This document shows, in pieces, positions 49,395-61,097 of a DNA stretch of 64,000 nt. How positions within the stretch are numbered: the first letter of the stretch is position 1; every line of letters starts with the position of its first letter. Below the pieces are notes generated by a model. It did not search any database and was not told where the DNA came from. It saw nothing but the letters and a program-made list of their open reading frames with translations. The stretch spans positions 1,860,001 to 1,924,000 of the forward strand of contig JASVEC010000001.1 in NCBI GenBank assembly GCA_030770535.1. Reading direction: 5' to 3'. This DNA comes from Batkoa obscura. Lineage: Eukaryota > Entomophthoromycota > Entomophthoromycetes > Entomophthorales > Batkoaceae. The translations under genes and the position numbers were made by a program.

Positions 49395-49712
49395 TGCTAT
49401 TTTTTATCCTACTCTTTTAATTAAAGAAATTTTAGTAAGATTCTGTTTTGTTTTTTTTAACTCAAGTTTGAATTATTATTTAATTGGCTTTCAACTTGAC
49501 TGTTAATTGTGTTGATATTTTCGAAAGATGATTCTTAAATTTATTCACTTTAGTGCTTTGTAGACAAAATTCATTTAACTTTCCAATAATATCTGCGTTT
49601 GGTTTTACGTAACCAATGATAATCTACAAGTAACTCTTAAGAAATTTACGTTCAGAGCTAGCAACAAAAATGATTAATATTTTAATTAGAGTTTTTTTTA
49701 ATCATTTTTACA

Positions 49713-51070
49713 ATGGAGCAACAAGATGAAAACATAAATAATTATATTGAAGATAATAGTCAAAAAATTGACCCAGATAAAGAAATAAAAGAAATAAAAG
49801 AAGATAGCCCAAAAAATGAAATAAATGAGCCAAAGATGAGTGAAGAAAGAGATGCTGAAGAAAATGTAATTCAAGTGGGAGAAAGGTTAGATCATAATAG
49901 GAATGAGCAAGAAATTGATATAAAGCAAAGTAAAGTAAACAATCTAGGAGAAGAAAAGGAAGAGTCTAAACTTGAAAACAAAAACAAGAATATAGAGAAG
50001 GAGGAAGAAAAAGAGGAAGAAAAAGAGGAATTGGAAAGAGAAGTAAAAAAAAAAGGAGGAAACCAAGAAAAGGAACAACAAAAGGAACAAGAAATTGAAA
50101 GGAAACAAGGAATGGAAAGAGAACAGGAAAAAGAACAGATAAAGACGGAGGAAATTAACGAAACAGAAGATATAAAAGAAACTAAAGGGCAGGGAATTAA
50201 TCCAAAAAGTTTGTTTGTTTTAAAACCAAAAGTTGAAAGGTATGAGCGACAGCTACTAAAGCGTAGTGTAGCAAAAGTAGCATTGAAAAGAGGCTTTCAT
50301 TCTATAGAGCCGCAAACCTTAGAAGCACTAACGGAAGTAACTGGGTTATGTAGGGATAATTTATAAAAACAATTTATTTCGCTAATTTCAGTATAGTTTT
50401 AGAACAGATAGCTTTTAGGTGTAAAAGATATGCAGAACATGGTAATCGAATTATGCCAAACGCTTTGGACATTGAACAAACATTGCAGGAATTTAATATG
50501 GATTGGAGAAGTATTGGATTAATAGCTACGGATTTATTGGACATTGGAGCGATTCAAGGTACTTAGTTTAGTTTTAACTTTATTTTATGTTAATGATAAT
50601 AGTTCCCAAAAAGAGCCATATTGAAGCTAGAAATAATCATCACCATTATTATAAGGATGCATTAAATCCAAACAAAGTAAAACTACCAATTGCACCGGAT
50701 CATTTACCTGCATTACCAAAAGAGCATAGTTATAAATTCTCAGAAGTAGGTTTAATGAAAATTTGATGCTATTAAATTAAACCATTTTTAGGAGACTGTG
50801 CAAAGAATTGAAGATACACAAATTATAAGAGAATTGAATGCAAAAGAAACACGGTTAGTAGAAGAAAATTTAAAAAGTTTTTCAATGAAGTTACACAAAA
50901 ATAAAAAGAATGAAACGTTTAATGAAATCAATACATTTGGTAATGAAAACGAAGAGGAAGAGGCTGAAGATAGTGACCAAGATGAGCCCTTTGTTAATTA
51001 TGAGATGTCCAAGTTCTATCACATCGAACAAGGGTCTTCAATTAAGCATTTATCTAGGTTCAATGGTTGA
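49713..51070 (+). CDS. TAF8: TFIID subunit TAF8
   Basis: Histone-fold subunit of the general transcription factor TFIID, partner of TAF10. Exons 49713-50349, 50397-50558, 50603-50745 and 50792-51070 give 406 residues. The first 170 residues are a Glu/Lys/Gln-rich charged extension unlike the usual short N-terminus. The histone fold follows: LLKRSVAKVALKRGFHSIEPQTLEALTEV, then FLEQIAFRCKRYAEHGNR and MPNALDIEQTLQEF. The TAF8 C-terminal signature is LPIAPDHLPALPKEHSYKF, then ETVQRIEDTQ and RELNAKETRLVEENLKSF, matching the family's PP.LP.FPD.HTY...TP block. The last part is acidic. The acceptor of intron 1 is taken at GTATAG because the nearer TTTCAG would put a stop in frame. Confidence 0.88.
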
Positions 51071-51440
51071 TGTCAGTTAAACTAGGTTTTGTTTTACTCT
51101 AATTATTAAATAACCAATTTTAAATATGTTGCATTTTATTTTAAGCATAATTTTATTGAAAAATCCAATCTACATTATTTTTTAGTAGGATGATTTAGTT
51201 ATTGTCCAATAAATAGCTTGAACTATAAATAAATTCTAAATTTTGAAGGATGGAAAATTTACTTAAAAATTATTGAAAGGACTTATGGCTCTAGATATCG
51301 TTCTGGTTATATGATTTACTTATATTCAATAGTAGTTTTATATTTTGAGAGTAAAACAGTAAATTTGAAAACTTAACTTAATTGATATAAAGTAAATAAA
51401 AAAGGTACTAAAGGGTACTAAAATTCTAAATAATTTTTAT
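51071..51440. other. Convergent intergenic region
   Basis: 370 bp between TAF8 and the minus-strand peptidase; no gene or MITE seen. Confidence 0.5.
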
Positions 51441-53199
51441 TTATATATAAAAAGTTCTTTCTTCATAAGTACGATTATCTGGATCAGATTTGATTTCTGG
51501 AGAATCAAGCTTAACAGTCACTTTCCATTTTCCAGAAGCAGGGGCAACCACATTATTTTTATTTCTAGAAGCATCTACGAGGATATCGTTATAATACCAG
51601 TTAATGGTTATTTTTTCACCAGGGATAGTAAATTTTTCTCTATATTGACCAAGTTTAAGAGTTGTTAACACTACTTCATTGACATTATAAGTTAACGTAT
51701 CAATAAGTGAGACCCTTTGTAAAAACTTGAGCCATATGCCCTCTTTACAAACACTACAAAATGAAGGTGAAGTCATATTTCTCATCAAACATTTTTCATT
51801 ACTTGGTCTATATGATTTTCTTCTTGAAGAATCCCAAGTAGGGTAAGCAGAAATCGCTTCATTGGAAATTATGAATTCGCTTTCATCACCATATTCATAC
51901 ATAGTAACCATAGCAAGCATACGAGAAACATTAGGGTCAATTGGTATCCCTTTATTACGGATAGTAAGAGTGTGAGTTCCTTTAGTAAACCCACTTGCTC
52001 CACTCCAATTATAAAACTCACGATCAATGCTACCTCTAGATTTAAATGGTAATGCCACACCATCTAATATAATTTCTAAGCCATCAGTTTCTGGTACCCC
52101 AGTGATTGAGATTTCTAAATACCAACGTTTATATGCCCCATCCGAAGTAAAAGTGAATTTTTGAAGCACACTTGTTAGCTTGGCCCATGGATATGCTAAT
52201 ACTCTATAAATAGCTTTCTCTTCTCTTAATGGCCCAGTTAACCATGATTTCCAAGAAACTGTATTTAAAGAAGCTGCTGCATTAACTCCACTATAAACAT
52301 AGCCATCATCATATTCCTCACCAACTTCATTAAAGTTGTGACCCATTTCATGTCTTAATACTGTTGTACCAGTTTTTACTGATTTGGTGGCTATGATAAA
52401 ATTTCCACCAAGGCCACCATAATAATCATCATTTGCAATGATTGCTGGGAAGTCACAGGCACTAGCACCAGTTAATTTACAGATCTGTTGAGCATAGTTG
52501 GAGTTTCCAGGATAGATAGCCCTAAACTGACCAGATTCACGATATAACTTAAATGGTGTATTTTTAGGTCCATTGTAGCCAATTCCAGATTCTTGTGATT
52601 CTACATAGATAGCCCAAATATTAAAGAAAGGTAACCAAGATTTGAAGGTTGTGCCTTCAAACATTTCTTTGGTAAGACGAGTCATATCACTAAAAAAAGC
52701 CTCTTTCTGACTGGCGGTGTAACCATCACCCATAAATACAACATCTACTCTATTATTAGGATCACCATTGTTAATAATTTTACGTACTTCAGTTGCTTCA
52801 GCTAATTGTGCTTCAGGTAGACTATTGGATAAGAGCGCTTTATTTTTGTTTTGGCATAGACTATTTAGCTTAGCTTCAACCGCAATTTTGGATTTACTGT
52901 ACAACTCATAAACTATAGAGTTATCCTTCACTTCAACTTTGGTATCGGCAGCAGCAATCTGATATGGCTTTGATAACACAATTACAGCATTATCGTCCAA
53001 GGTATCCAAAGGCTTATAAATACCTTCACTATTTCTTTCTATGACAGTACATTCAAAATTTGCACTATCAATACGCAATTTGATGTAGTTTACTGGTAAC
53101 CTAAAAACTGATTAACTTTTTATTAATAAAAAGATTGAGATAAACTTACGAACAAAAAACAGTACTGATACAAAGAGAGATTAAAAGTGAGGATTTCAT
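51441..53199 (-). CDS. Secreted M64-type metallopeptidase, copy 1
   Basis: Zinc peptidase of the IgA-peptidase M64 type. A 50-nt signal exon (53199-53150, MKSSLLISLCISTVFCS) is joined by a 49-nt intron to a long exon, giving 569 residues. An N-terminal jelly-like region (about 20-120) precedes the catalytic domain, which opens with NRVDVVFMGDGYTASQK (family VDVVFLGDGYTAxE). The active site is TVLRHEMGHNFNEVGEEYDDG, with HEMGH and a downstream acidic residue as third zinc ligand (usually HExGHxxxxxxDEY). A C-terminal part of about 200 residues contains CLMRNMTSPSFCSVCKEGIW with paired cysteines. Found extracellularly in other organisms. An almost identical gene lies head-to-head at 56109. A further in-frame ATG at 53205 exists only in this copy, so 53199 was chosen. 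Confidence 0.92.
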
Positions 53200-53245
53200 A
53201 ATCATTACAATAGTAATTAAACTAGCATAGCTTTAATTTACAGTC

Positions 53246-53254
53246 TTTTATATA
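53246..53254 (-). promoter_or_regulatory. TATA box, M64 copy 1
   Basis: TATATAAAA on the minus strand about 47 bp before the start. The context GAGTTATGAAACGTATATAA matches GAGTTATAAAACATATATAA before copy 2, so the duplication includes this core promoter. Confidence 0.65.
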
Positions 53255-54113
53255 CGTTTCATAACTCAGCATGCATTCGTTCCACTATATACGAAATAAG
53301 CTGCTTTTAATGGTATAAATACACATTTAAGGAAAAAATAAAATAAATTTGGATAAGATATTCGGATAAGTTGTTCAATCGCAAATCGAAATTCAAGTCA
53401 TGAAGTAATCTGTGTTCTAAAATCCTACTTAAAAAAACAACTTTTAGCAATTACATTTTATCTCTAAAGCACCTTTTATTTACAACTTCCCTTTCAAGCA
53501 AATACCCTGTAGCTGATAATTTATTACATTTGTAAATGTATTGTAGATTAAAGATAAGAGTAGGTCTATAATATTCATTTACTTTATAACGCTGTATATA
53601 ATCAAATCAGTTTTTAAGTAGGTAAATATATGCCGCTCTTAGTCCTTATATATTTTAATTGCTTAATAAAAAACTGGATATACTAAATTACTTTTTTGAG
53701 ACTATTTTTTTAATATGAGGCTTTAGTTACACTTATTTTATTTTCTGATGGCATTCTAGATCCCTTATTCTAGTTTAGAAAAGTGACTAGAATATATGGA
53801 TATAATGGATAAATATGATTCCTTTTTCATATATTTCAAATTTTTGGTATGTGGAACTAGTAAAAATAAGCTCATGTTACTATTTTTTATCATTTTTCTG
53901 CAACTCAATCTATTTATAAGACTAATAAATAAAAGTATAGAGGATGCAAGTTGACAAGCTAACACTAAAGTATACAGAAATGGTATAAAATTCACATTTT
54001 GATTGATATTCTGCAAGATGATTTCATTAAACTTGTTTTTAAAAGCTAAAAATTAAGTAAAAATAAAAATGAGTTCTTGATTTGAAAAACGTGTTTTTTT
54101 AATAAGTGCAAAA

Positions 54114-54125
54114 AACGCGCGAAAA
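54114..54125. promoter_or_regulatory. MCB/E2F-like ACGCGCG motif
   Basis: AACGCGCGAAAA stands out as the only CG-rich motif for kilobases. It resembles MluI cell-cycle boxes and E2F sites. No gene start is close, so its role is unclear. Confidence 0.25.
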
Positions 54126-54602
54126 AAACTGCTTTTTTAACACTCGGTTTTAATATGATTATTTTATGAGAAATTGATACTTAAGCCAGTTTGTTATATT
54201 TTATTTTGATATGAATGGAAGTTTTTTTTAAATACTAATAAGCATAATTCTATACTACTTGAACAAATAATCATAACTCCTCACTTAATCTTTTATATTT
54301 TCAATCATTTCTTCCTTATATTACATCAGTTGTGTATTTTAAATATTATAAATAAATTTAAAGGAACAAGATGTATTAGATGGGTAAGAATAAGTGGCGC
54401 CTTGAATGCCAGCTTTGTAAAAATTAAAAACAGCTGATATTTATTCTGTAGATGCTATTAATAAATAAATCGAGACTGTTTGGATTGCTCTAAACAAAAG
54501 TAGGTGATTACTGGTTTTCAACCATTAAGATTAATAATGTGCCACCTAAGAAGTAATTGTCTATTGCTTTGCTATAGAATTTTGGAATAAAAATGAAAAT
54601 AT

Positions 54603-54701
54603 AGGGGTGTTTTTTTTGGGTTCATCACCTTTTCCATCTTTTGAGCGCTATTTAAGCGGAAAAGTTGTTAGTAAAATTCTTAAACACTAAAATACATCCT
54701 C
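54603..54701 (+). mobile_element. MITE, copy 13
   Basis: Forward copy (AGGGGTGTTTTTTTTGGGTT ... AATACATCCTC), flanked by ATAT and ATAC. Confidence 0.85.
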
Positions 54702-54854
54702 ATACAGTAAATCAAAGTTGATAATATTAAAATCAACATAGCTATCAGCTAGTGTAGATAAAATCGATACTATTTTAAATTTAAGAAAATTCATTAACAT
54801 ATTGCATGTAATTAAATTTTAAATATTCTATAAATATATTAGAGATTTTTAAAT

Positions 54855-54953
54855 GGGGATGTATTTTTTTATTTAAGGATTTTACTAACAATCTTTCCAC
54901 TCAAATAACGCTTAAAAAATGGAAAAAATAATGAAACCAAAAAAAACACCCCC
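54855..54953 (-). mobile_element. MITE, copy 14
   Basis: Reverse copy (GGGGATGTATTTTTTTATTT ... ACACCCCC), flanked by AAAT on both sides (54851-54854, 54954-54957), again a non-palindromic 4-bp repeat. Confidence 0.9.
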
Positions 54954-56057
54954 AAATCTTTAATCATAATTTTATTACTTTGAATACAATGGTTGAATTA
55001 TTCAGCCAATATTTTTGAATATTTAATTTAAAATTTAAACTTTTTTACATTTAAAAATTATCAATTAATATAAACTATTATTTTATTTTATTTTATTTTA
55101 TTTTTACTAGTATTATAAAGTTTTATACTTTTCTTTACTTTTGAAAGCTTTTTTAACTTTTTATAATTGCAATAAATTTTAATAAATTTCAATATTGTTA
55201 AGAATAAATTGAAAATTTATTTTTTTATTTTTATCTTTTTTGTTATATTTATAATTGCCTTAAAATAAAAGATTGTAAAATTAACTAATAAGTTAATTAT
55301 AATATAATAAATGATAATGTTAATTTTATTCTATATGGAACTTATTTTATTTTATAAACAATTTTATCACATTTTATTTTCACACTTAGTTTAATAAATC
55401 CTATAGTGTATGGATGAATTTGAATGATAGGAAAAATAAACAGTAATTAAAATCGTATAATTAAAACTAAACAGTTGAAACAATCATCTAATAAGTGCAT
55501 TATGTAATAGTCAGCTTCTTAGATTACAATTAATAAATACGAAATTAAGGTTTTAAAAAAGATAAACACGATGTAATTTAAATTCTATAATAAAAATTAA
55601 AAAGAATGAGTTTAAATCTATTTCAACTTGTCTTAAACTTACTAAAATAAAAGAAGTAAAGGCAAAGTATGTTTGTCACTTAGTAACGGATTTTAATAAT
55701 AAATAAACTATAAAAACACATTTACTATAAAATACATTATAACATTTTAGCTAAACTACGAATAGGTTTACAAATGCAATAAATTGCTAAATAAAATGCA
55801 ACTACTTGAATGGGAAATTGAAAATAAAAGGTGTTGCTAAATTTAAAATGCTTCTAAAATTTACCTTTTTCGGATAAATTTCGATACCACTGCTTGGTTC
55901 ATGACTTAGATTTCTGGCTATATGATGCAAATGATCAGACTATTTTATCCATAGTTATTTATAAAAGTCGTGGAAACTCAACAACTTAATTAAAAACATT
56001 TGAAGTAGCCTATTTTATATATAGCAGAATAGTTCCATATTATTGAGTTATAAAACA

Positions 56058-56065
56058 TATATAAA
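56058..56065 (+). promoter_or_regulatory. TATA box, M64 copy 2
   Basis: TATATAAA 51 bp before the start codon, in sequence matching the promoter of copy 1. Confidence 0.65.
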
Positions 56066-56108
56066 CGAATACAAAAATAATGTACAACTTTATATTATCA
56101 GAATAATT

Positions 56109-57867
56109 ATGAAGTCCCCACTTTTAATCTCTCTTTGTATCAGTACTGTTTTTTGTTCGTAAGTTTATCTCAATCTTTTTATTAATAAAAAGTTAATCAG
56201 TTTTTAGGTTACCAGTAAACTACATCAAATTGCGTATTGATAGTGCAAATTTTGAATGTACTGTCATAGAAAGAAATAGTGAAGGTATTTATAAGCCTTT
56301 GGATACCTTGGACGATAATGCTGTAATTGTGTTATCAAAGCCATATCAGATTGCTGCTGCCGATACCAAAGTTGAAGTGAAGGATAACTCTATAGTTTAT
56401 GAGTTGTACAGTAAATCCAAAATTGCGGTTGAAGCTAAGCTAAATAGTCTATGCCAAAACAAAAATAAAGCGCTCTTATCCAATAGTCTACCTGAAGCAC
56501 AATTAGCTGAAGCAACTGAAGTACGTAAAATTATTAACAATGGTGATCCTAATAATAGAGTAGATGTTGTATTTATGGGTGATGGTTACACCGCCAGTCA
56601 GAAAGAGGCTTTTTTTAGTGATATGACTCGTCTTACCAAAGAAATGTTTGAAGGCACAACCTTCAAATCTTGGTTACCTTTCTTTAATATTTGGGCTATC
56701 TATGTAGAATCACAAGAATCTGGAATTGGCTACAATGGACCTAAAAATACACCATTTAAGTTATATCGTGAATCTGGTCAGTTTAGGGCTATCTATCCTG
56801 GAAACCCCAATTACGCTCAACAGATATGCCAATTAACTGGTGCTAGTGCCTGTGACTTCCCAGCAATCATCGCAAATGATGATTATTATGGCGGGTTAGG
56901 GGGCCAGTTTATCATAGCCACCAAATCAGTAAAAACTGGTACAACAGTATTAAGACATGAAATGGGTCACAACTTTAATGAAGTTGGTGAGGAATATGAT
57001 GATGGCTATGTTTATAGTGGAGTTAATGCAGCAGCTTCTTTAAATACAGTTTCTTGGAAATCATGGTTAACTGGGCCATTAAGAGAAGAGAAAGCTATTT
57101 ATAGAGTATTAGCATATCCATGGGCCAAGCTAACAAGTGTGCTTCAAAAATTCACTTTTACTTCGGATGGGGCATATAAACGTTGGTATTTAGAAATCTC
57201 AATCACTGGGGTACCAGAAACTGATGGCTTAGAAATTATATTAGATGGTGTGGCATTACCATTTAAATCTAGAGGTAGCATTGATCGTGAGTTTTATAAT
57301 TGGAGTGGAGCAAGTGGGTTTACTAAAGGAACTCACACTCTTACTATCCGTAATAAAGGGATACCAATTGACCCTAATGTTTCTCGTATGCTTGCTATGG
57401 TTACTATGTATGAATATGGTGATGAAAGCGAATTCATAATTTCCAATGAAGCGATTTCTGCTTACCCTACTTGGGATTCTTCAAGAAGAAAATCATATAG
57501 ACCAAGTAATGAAAAATGTTTGATGAGAAATATGACTTCACCTTCATTTTGTAGTGTTTGTAAAGAGGGCATATGGCTCAAGTTTTTACAAAGGGTCTCA
57601 CTTATTGATACGTTAACTTATAATGTCAATGAAGTAGTGTTAACAACTCTTAAACTTGGTCAATATAGAGAAAAATTTACTATCCCTGGTGAAAAAATAA
57701 CCATTAACTGGTATTATAACGATATCCTCGTAGATGCTTTTGAAAATAGAGATAAATTGGTAGGCCCTGCTTTTGGAAAATGGAAAGTAACTGTTAAGCT
57801 TGATTCTCCAGAAATCAAATCTGATCCAGATAATCGTACTTATGAAGAAAGATATTTTTATATATAA
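56109..57867 (+). CDS. Secreted M64-type metallopeptidase, copy 2
   Basis: Same layout as copy 1: signal exon 56109-56158, intron 56159-56207, main exon 56208-57867, 569 residues, HEMGH zinc site intact. The introns and more than 90% of the coding sequence are the same in both copies. Differences are not scattered but fall in two patches: about 15 in the ~120 bp around 56800-56920 (coding NPNYAQQICQ and GGLGGQF here against NSNYAQQICK and GGLGGNF) and about 11 in 60 bp at 57738-57795 (FENRDKLVGPAF here against SRNKNNVVAPAS), plus a change next to the C-terminus. This is the signature of patchy gene conversion. Transcribed away from copy 1. Confidence 0.92.
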
Positions 57868-59098
57868 ATAAAACCATTCAGAATTTTATTTAATGTTTAT
57901 TATTATCGTTTATTGTATATCTTTTCAAATGAGGCAACACAAATCTCAACTATCAGATTCTTATCCTAATAATAGCATTTTAAAATAAATGATATTGCTA
58001 AACAATAATTGGAGACTTTAGTCACAATCAAGTTTTAAATTTTCTATAATCATAATCCCAATAAATTCATTTCTAAATTAGAAACATGCTATAATATCTT
58101 TATCAACTATAATGTTTATGTTTTAGTCTACTGGTGTTATATTGTTATATAGTAAAAGCAATAGTGGTTTCAAAAATAAAAAAATTAACCCGAAAAACAT
58201 GAATTAGCTTATGAAAAAACTAATGCCATTTTTAAAGTATTGCGTATTAGTAAATAGAAGCTAAAAAAATAGTGTTCTATACCTTGTGTAAAAAGTTTTT
58301 GAAACGCTCTACAGCCCAACTTGTAACATATTCAGAATCACAGATAAGTTTTAAAAATTGATCAAAGTTGTGATTAATTTTTTCAGCTTATTTGCATAAA
58401 TTATAAAGCTACTTTTAAAAATAACGAAAACGGACTGTTTTCTTAATTGCAATATTTGCAAAAAAATGAATATTAAGTAAGCACTCACTCATTGATAATT
58501 CTATTTTACTTTTCTATATCTATATAGTATTATATTTGGTTTTTGTTTCCAACTTTCAGATACATCGATGGGGGGGCTCTATGTGCCTTGAAAAGTCGAG
58601 TTGAATTTGGAAAAATACCTGCATATAAATGATAAGTAGATGCTAATTCCAAAAATGAGTTTTTACGCCATATTACTTCGAGGCTATTATTGAGTGAATG
58701 GCCATTATTTATACATGAGCTGTAACAATGCTAATTCGAAAGTTTGTTTTTTCATTCATAAAATAAATCAAACCAAGATAGTTTTGGCTTGAAAGCATTC
58801 AAGTTGGAGTTGCTTTTTTGTGTTTGAGACTAATCTAGATTTATCACAGTGACAATGTTGCAATACATTATACAATAATAGTGGTTAATTATTAAAACAA
58901 GTTTAAATTAACATTATTATATACTTTGTCTGTATAAATTTATAAATTATTTTTGCAAATTTGAATAAAATTGTAGCACATTATTTTATTATATGAAATG
59001 CTTAATATTTCTTAGCAGTATTTAAAATACACTACCATTCAACCAACTATATAATTTACATTATCACACTAATTTAAAATAAGCAAAGTACCTTGAAT
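57868..59098. other. 1.2-kb convergent intergenic region, no gene seen
   Basis: AT-rich, no supported frame or RNA gene. The GGGGGGG tract near 58570 is unusual for this DNA but has no clear context. Confidence 0.5.
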
Positions 59099-59929
59099 TT
59101 AATACTTCTTAAATGCGCAAATAGATTCTATTCCTAAATAGAAGTTGCCTTTCTGTTTGCCGAAATTCGATGCGATCATAATACTTAGCGCCTGAATTTT
59201 TTTCAGGTTTAAACTTGGTACCTTTTTCCCATTGATTACTCCATCAGTAATTGGTCGGCCTCTGTAATATGGCACAAAATCTTCAAATTTTGCATAGAAC
59301 AAATTATTCACTGGGGGATTTAAATTACTATCTCCACCCAACATATTGACCTCATGGTAGCCCCTTACTTCCGGTGTAAAGTAATAGTTATACTCGATTG
59401 TGCTCTCCCTCTTTCCACTGCTCTGGTCAATGATATCTCCTATATCGTTCTTTAAATTGATGCTATACTGTTTCCCATCACCAGCCAAAGTCTCGATCAA
59501 TAGCCCATCATAATCACTAAGGTCCAGTCCTTTATTATCCAATAAGGGCTCCTTGGCAGGTTCAGGAGTAAAAAAAGTACGTATCGAGGAGAAAGCAGCA
59601 CCCAAAACTGAAGGGTCTAGATTTCCTTCGAATAATAGATACTCTCCGTTGCTTCCGACTTCAATATAAGTAGTGCTTTTGCCGCCGCGTAAGCTATAAA
59701 GAAATAGGTTGGTTTTAAATAAAACGATTTTTGGAAATTACCTGTCATTGACATAGGAGAAAGTGCTTGGCTTCCAAGGTGCAAAACGACCAAATAGTTG
59801 ATGAAGTTTAGTGGGCATGCTGTTAAGATTGAAACTGGTAGTTGAATAGTTTATGCTTGTTTGCCTTTTTGAAATAGCTAAATATGCGAGTGAACAATAA
59901 ATGGGTAATATCAGATTTCTAAGTAGCAT
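59099..59929 (-). CDS. CIA30-domain protein, secreted or organellar
   Basis: Two exons (59929-59742 and 59693-59099) with a 48-nt intron give 260 residues. The N-terminus (LLRNLILPIYCSLAYLAISK) is hydrophobic, like a signal peptide or anchor. The CIA30/galactose-binding-like domain starts at GRFAPWKPSTFSYVND and SLRGGKSTTYIEV (family W..vnD...GG.S), continues with LLFEGNLD, DLSDYDGLLIET, DGKQYSINLK, a YYFTPEVRGYH segment, AKFEDFVPYYRGRPI and LNLKKIQALSIMI (family ..DF.p..rGr...L....i..igi.i), and ends with FYLGIESICAF. CIA30 proteins such as NDUFAF1 help assemble complex I, but the signal-like N-terminus suggests a secretory relative instead. Splice junction turns the Arg codon at the exon end into Ser. 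Confidence 0.85.
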
Positions 59930-61097
59930 AATTTTTTTTTAAGATGACGTGAAGTTTTACAATTAAAATAAAACCGATAAAAGAGAATATTTCTTAAAAA
60001 TCCCAAAAGAATAATTTATTTAATCATCTGAATCGATCGACTTTTTATACTATAAAGCTTACGAGAAGCCTATTTTTACAAAACATTCTTAATGACCTTT
60101 TATCTCTTCAAGCTGTTTTTAATAGAAACTAGTGTTCTACTCAAATATTTGAATTTTAGCTTGGTTCTTCTCTGATTTAGATCATTTTTACATCTTCACT
60201 CTAAAGCTTAGTTTCATAGTGTCGTAGTTTAGTGGTTACATTGTTACATCTGGTTTTGTATATTTGAAAGTGTGTTTTGATTGAGTTTTACAACAATAAA
60301 ATGTATCATTTTTAGTTTATCTATTTATAAAATCTGTATCTATATTATTTTTAATAAGCACTTTGATTGGTTTTCTTTTAAGATATCGTTTTATAACATA
60401 AATCCTTAAATGATAAAATCTAGTTACTTAAACAGGTTTTATTATGATATGACTAATTTATTTTGATGTCGTTTTGTATGTTTTTTATTTTATAACCTAT
60501 AGTTAAATTTTATTGACAAAACAATAATTGTAATATTGCCAATTAATACAATTTACAGTGTATTCATGATTTTTAATAATTAAAGTATTTCTATCCTTTT
60601 TTGTATGAACCTTCAAATTTTATTATTTATAACTGTTGGATTATTTTTTATTTTAATAAACAACACTTTTAAGAATTAAAAATTTAAGAATATATTTAGT
60701 CTAATTTTAAAATGAATCAGTTTGATAATATGATTTTTACATAATTCAATTGCGAGATAATGTTTCAAACAAGAAAACATACCATTCTATAATAAATATT
60801 TTAATTCATCTTATTACTCTAATTTATCTTTAAGCTAGGTACTTGACTAAGGTTCTAGTTTTACCTTCAACTGTTTCTAAATGTTAGCTTCAAAATATTT
60901 TCGTATGTAACTCTGTCCGGGAAAATCCATAACAATATACACTTAAGTCAAACTATTATAGCAAATAAGCAAACAAAAGTGTTTGCTGTATAATATAAGA
61001 AAGCAACCATAAAAGAGTATCAAGGATACTTCTTGTTTATTAGGCTTAACAAACATAATGATTGATGCCAAGCTTTTGCTTTCGGCTTTAAACTTTT
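59930..61097. other. 1.2-kb intergenic region with a tRNA-like relic
   Basis: No gene seen other than the tRNA-like stretch at 60219-60293. Otherwise AT-rich. Confidence 0.45.
60219..60293 (+). other. tRNA-like relic
   Basis: GTGTCGTAGTTTAGTGGTTA is close to the 5' end of eukaryotic tRNA-Val and tRNA-Asp (TCGTAGTNTAGTGGTTA) and includes an A-box. About 50 bp later GTTTTGATTGAG resembles a degraded B-box. Acceptor arms no longer pair and there is no clean anticodon arm, so this is probably a tRNA pseudogene or tRNA-derived fragment. Confidence 0.35.

Larger units (their letters stand above)
53260..56050. other. 2.8-kb region between the head-to-head M64 genes
   Basis: Contains two MITEs facing each other (copies 13, 14) and an ACGCGCGA motif at 54114-54125, but no gene that I can support. 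An 83-codon hydrophobic minus-strand frame at 53765-54016 has no supporting signal. Confidence 0.5.

Noticed and set aside
53765-54016. 83-codon minus-strand hydrophobic frame between the M64 genes
   Set aside because: Codon use looks like random AT-rich DNA. There is no promoter, intron or family signal.
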